The translations under genes were made by a program, and so were the position numbers. Below are positions 61,326 through 61,436 of a stretch of 61,436 nt of DNA, in pieces. The first letter of the stretch is position 1; each line of letters begins with the position of its first letter. Source of the DNA: Variovorax sp. CF079. Its GTDB lineage: Bacteria > Pseudomonadota > Gammaproteobacteria > Burkholderiales > Burkholderiaceae_C. The notes below the pieces were generated by a model. That model saw nothing but the letters and a program-made list of their open reading frames with translations. It was not told the origin of the DNA and searched no databases. Location of the stretch: contig NZ_FMZU01000033.1 of NCBI RefSeq assembly GCF_900101545.1, positions 1 to 61,436 on the forward strand, in the 5' to 3' direction.

Positions 61326-61436
61326 TCAGGCCGGCTCGCCGTCGAAGGCGCGCTGCAGCAGCGCGCGGATCGCCTCGCGCTCGACCGGGCGCGGATTCCA
61401 GTACGGGTTGGCCGCCGCGATGTCCGCCGCGCGGTC
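61326..61436 (-). CDS. iron-containing alcohol dehydrogenase/maleylacetate reductase, C-terminal end
   Basis: The window ends inside this gene; 36 codons and the TGA are visible. The tail DIAAANPYWNPRPVEREAIRALLQRAF matches the C-terminus of the iron-containing alcohol dehydrogenase family, which includes maleylacetate reductases of resorcinol and chlorocatechol pathways. It lies 40 bases upstream of the Liv-type binding protein on the same strand, so the importer may belong to its operon. The reaction cannot be fixed from the tail. Confidence 0.7.
   Translation of the reverse strand, partial: DRAADIAAANPYWNPRPVEREAIRALLQRAFDGEPA

Overview
The window is GC-rich, densely coded DNA that reads as a Burkholderiales chromosome, most likely Comamonadaceae and Variovorax-like. 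The signs are several Bug/TctC periplasmic receptors, the beta-ketoadipate genes pcaIJF, many small catabolic operons each beside its own regulator, and DUF4148 and DoxX proteins. No rRNA, tRNA, CRISPR array, phage or complete insertion sequence was seen. The taxonomic call is inference from gene content and composition.

Layout. 1-4.8 kb: end of a Bug receptor, a tannase/feruloyl-esterase lipoprotein, an acyl-CoA dehydrogenase, a MarR regulator and two small hypothetical genes. 4.8-9.2 kb: a TauE/SafE permease, DoxX, a Crp/Fnr regulator divergent from a membrane class III cyclase that also carries a [2Fe-2S] domain, and a DUF4148 protein; two GTG-N8-CAC dyads lie upstream of doxX and the DUF4148 gene. 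9.2-12.9 kb: an aromatic-acid operon (Bug receptor, gamma-resorcylate-type decarboxylase, flavin hydroxylase broken by two frameshifts), divergent from a MarR regulator across two CTTG-N6-CAAG sites. 12.9-17.7 kb: an RNA end-repair unit, rtcB, a zinc-ribbon protein and rtcA, divergent from rtcR, with a sigma-54-type promoter and a 10-bp-stem leader hairpin before rtcB. 17.7-23.2 kb: an ornithine cyclodeaminase-like gene, another Bug receptor, and pcaIJF divergent from an IclR regulator across three GTTCG half-sites.

23.3-27.4 kb: a glycosyltransferase, a frameshifted methyltransferase, and an ECF sigma factor with a MauG/CcpA-like dihaem cytochrome c. 27.4-35.2 kb: a four-carbon sugar-acid (threonate/erythronate) unit: LacI regulator, two LacI operators, MFS transporter, ltnD, otnK, otnC, otnI and a pyruvate kinase. 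35.2-35.6 kb: a scar with an AraC-family remnant. 35.6-44.6 kb: a peptide/glutathione unit: RpiR regulator, iaaA, gsiABCD, a DmpA-like peptidase and a DppA-like D-aminopeptidase. 44.6-47.6 kb: small hypothetical genes, an NTF2-like protein, an alpha/beta-hydrolase remnant and a beta-propeller lipoprotein.

47.6-55.1 kb: one co-directional unit made of an NMT1/SsuA-type ABC importer, a flavin oxidoreductase, a CaiB/BaiF CoA-transferase, an enoyl-CoA hydratase, a 7Fe ferredoxin and a LysR regulator. I could not match it to a named pathway. A 169-bp inverted-repeat element lies inside it. 55.2-61.4 kb: a HipA-like kinase of the YjjJ type with direct repeats at its promoter, a complete branched-chain-amino-acid-type ABC importer operon (five genes), and the end of an iron-containing alcohol dehydrogenase.

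The most noteworthy items are the cyclase with haem-type membrane anchor, ferredoxin and cyclase domains; the rtc leader hairpin and rtc-embedded zinc-ribbon protein; the unnamed CoA/flavin/ferredoxin operon; the 169-bp element and its 24-bp relative; and the hydroxylase whose two frameshifts are each repaired by removing five bases.
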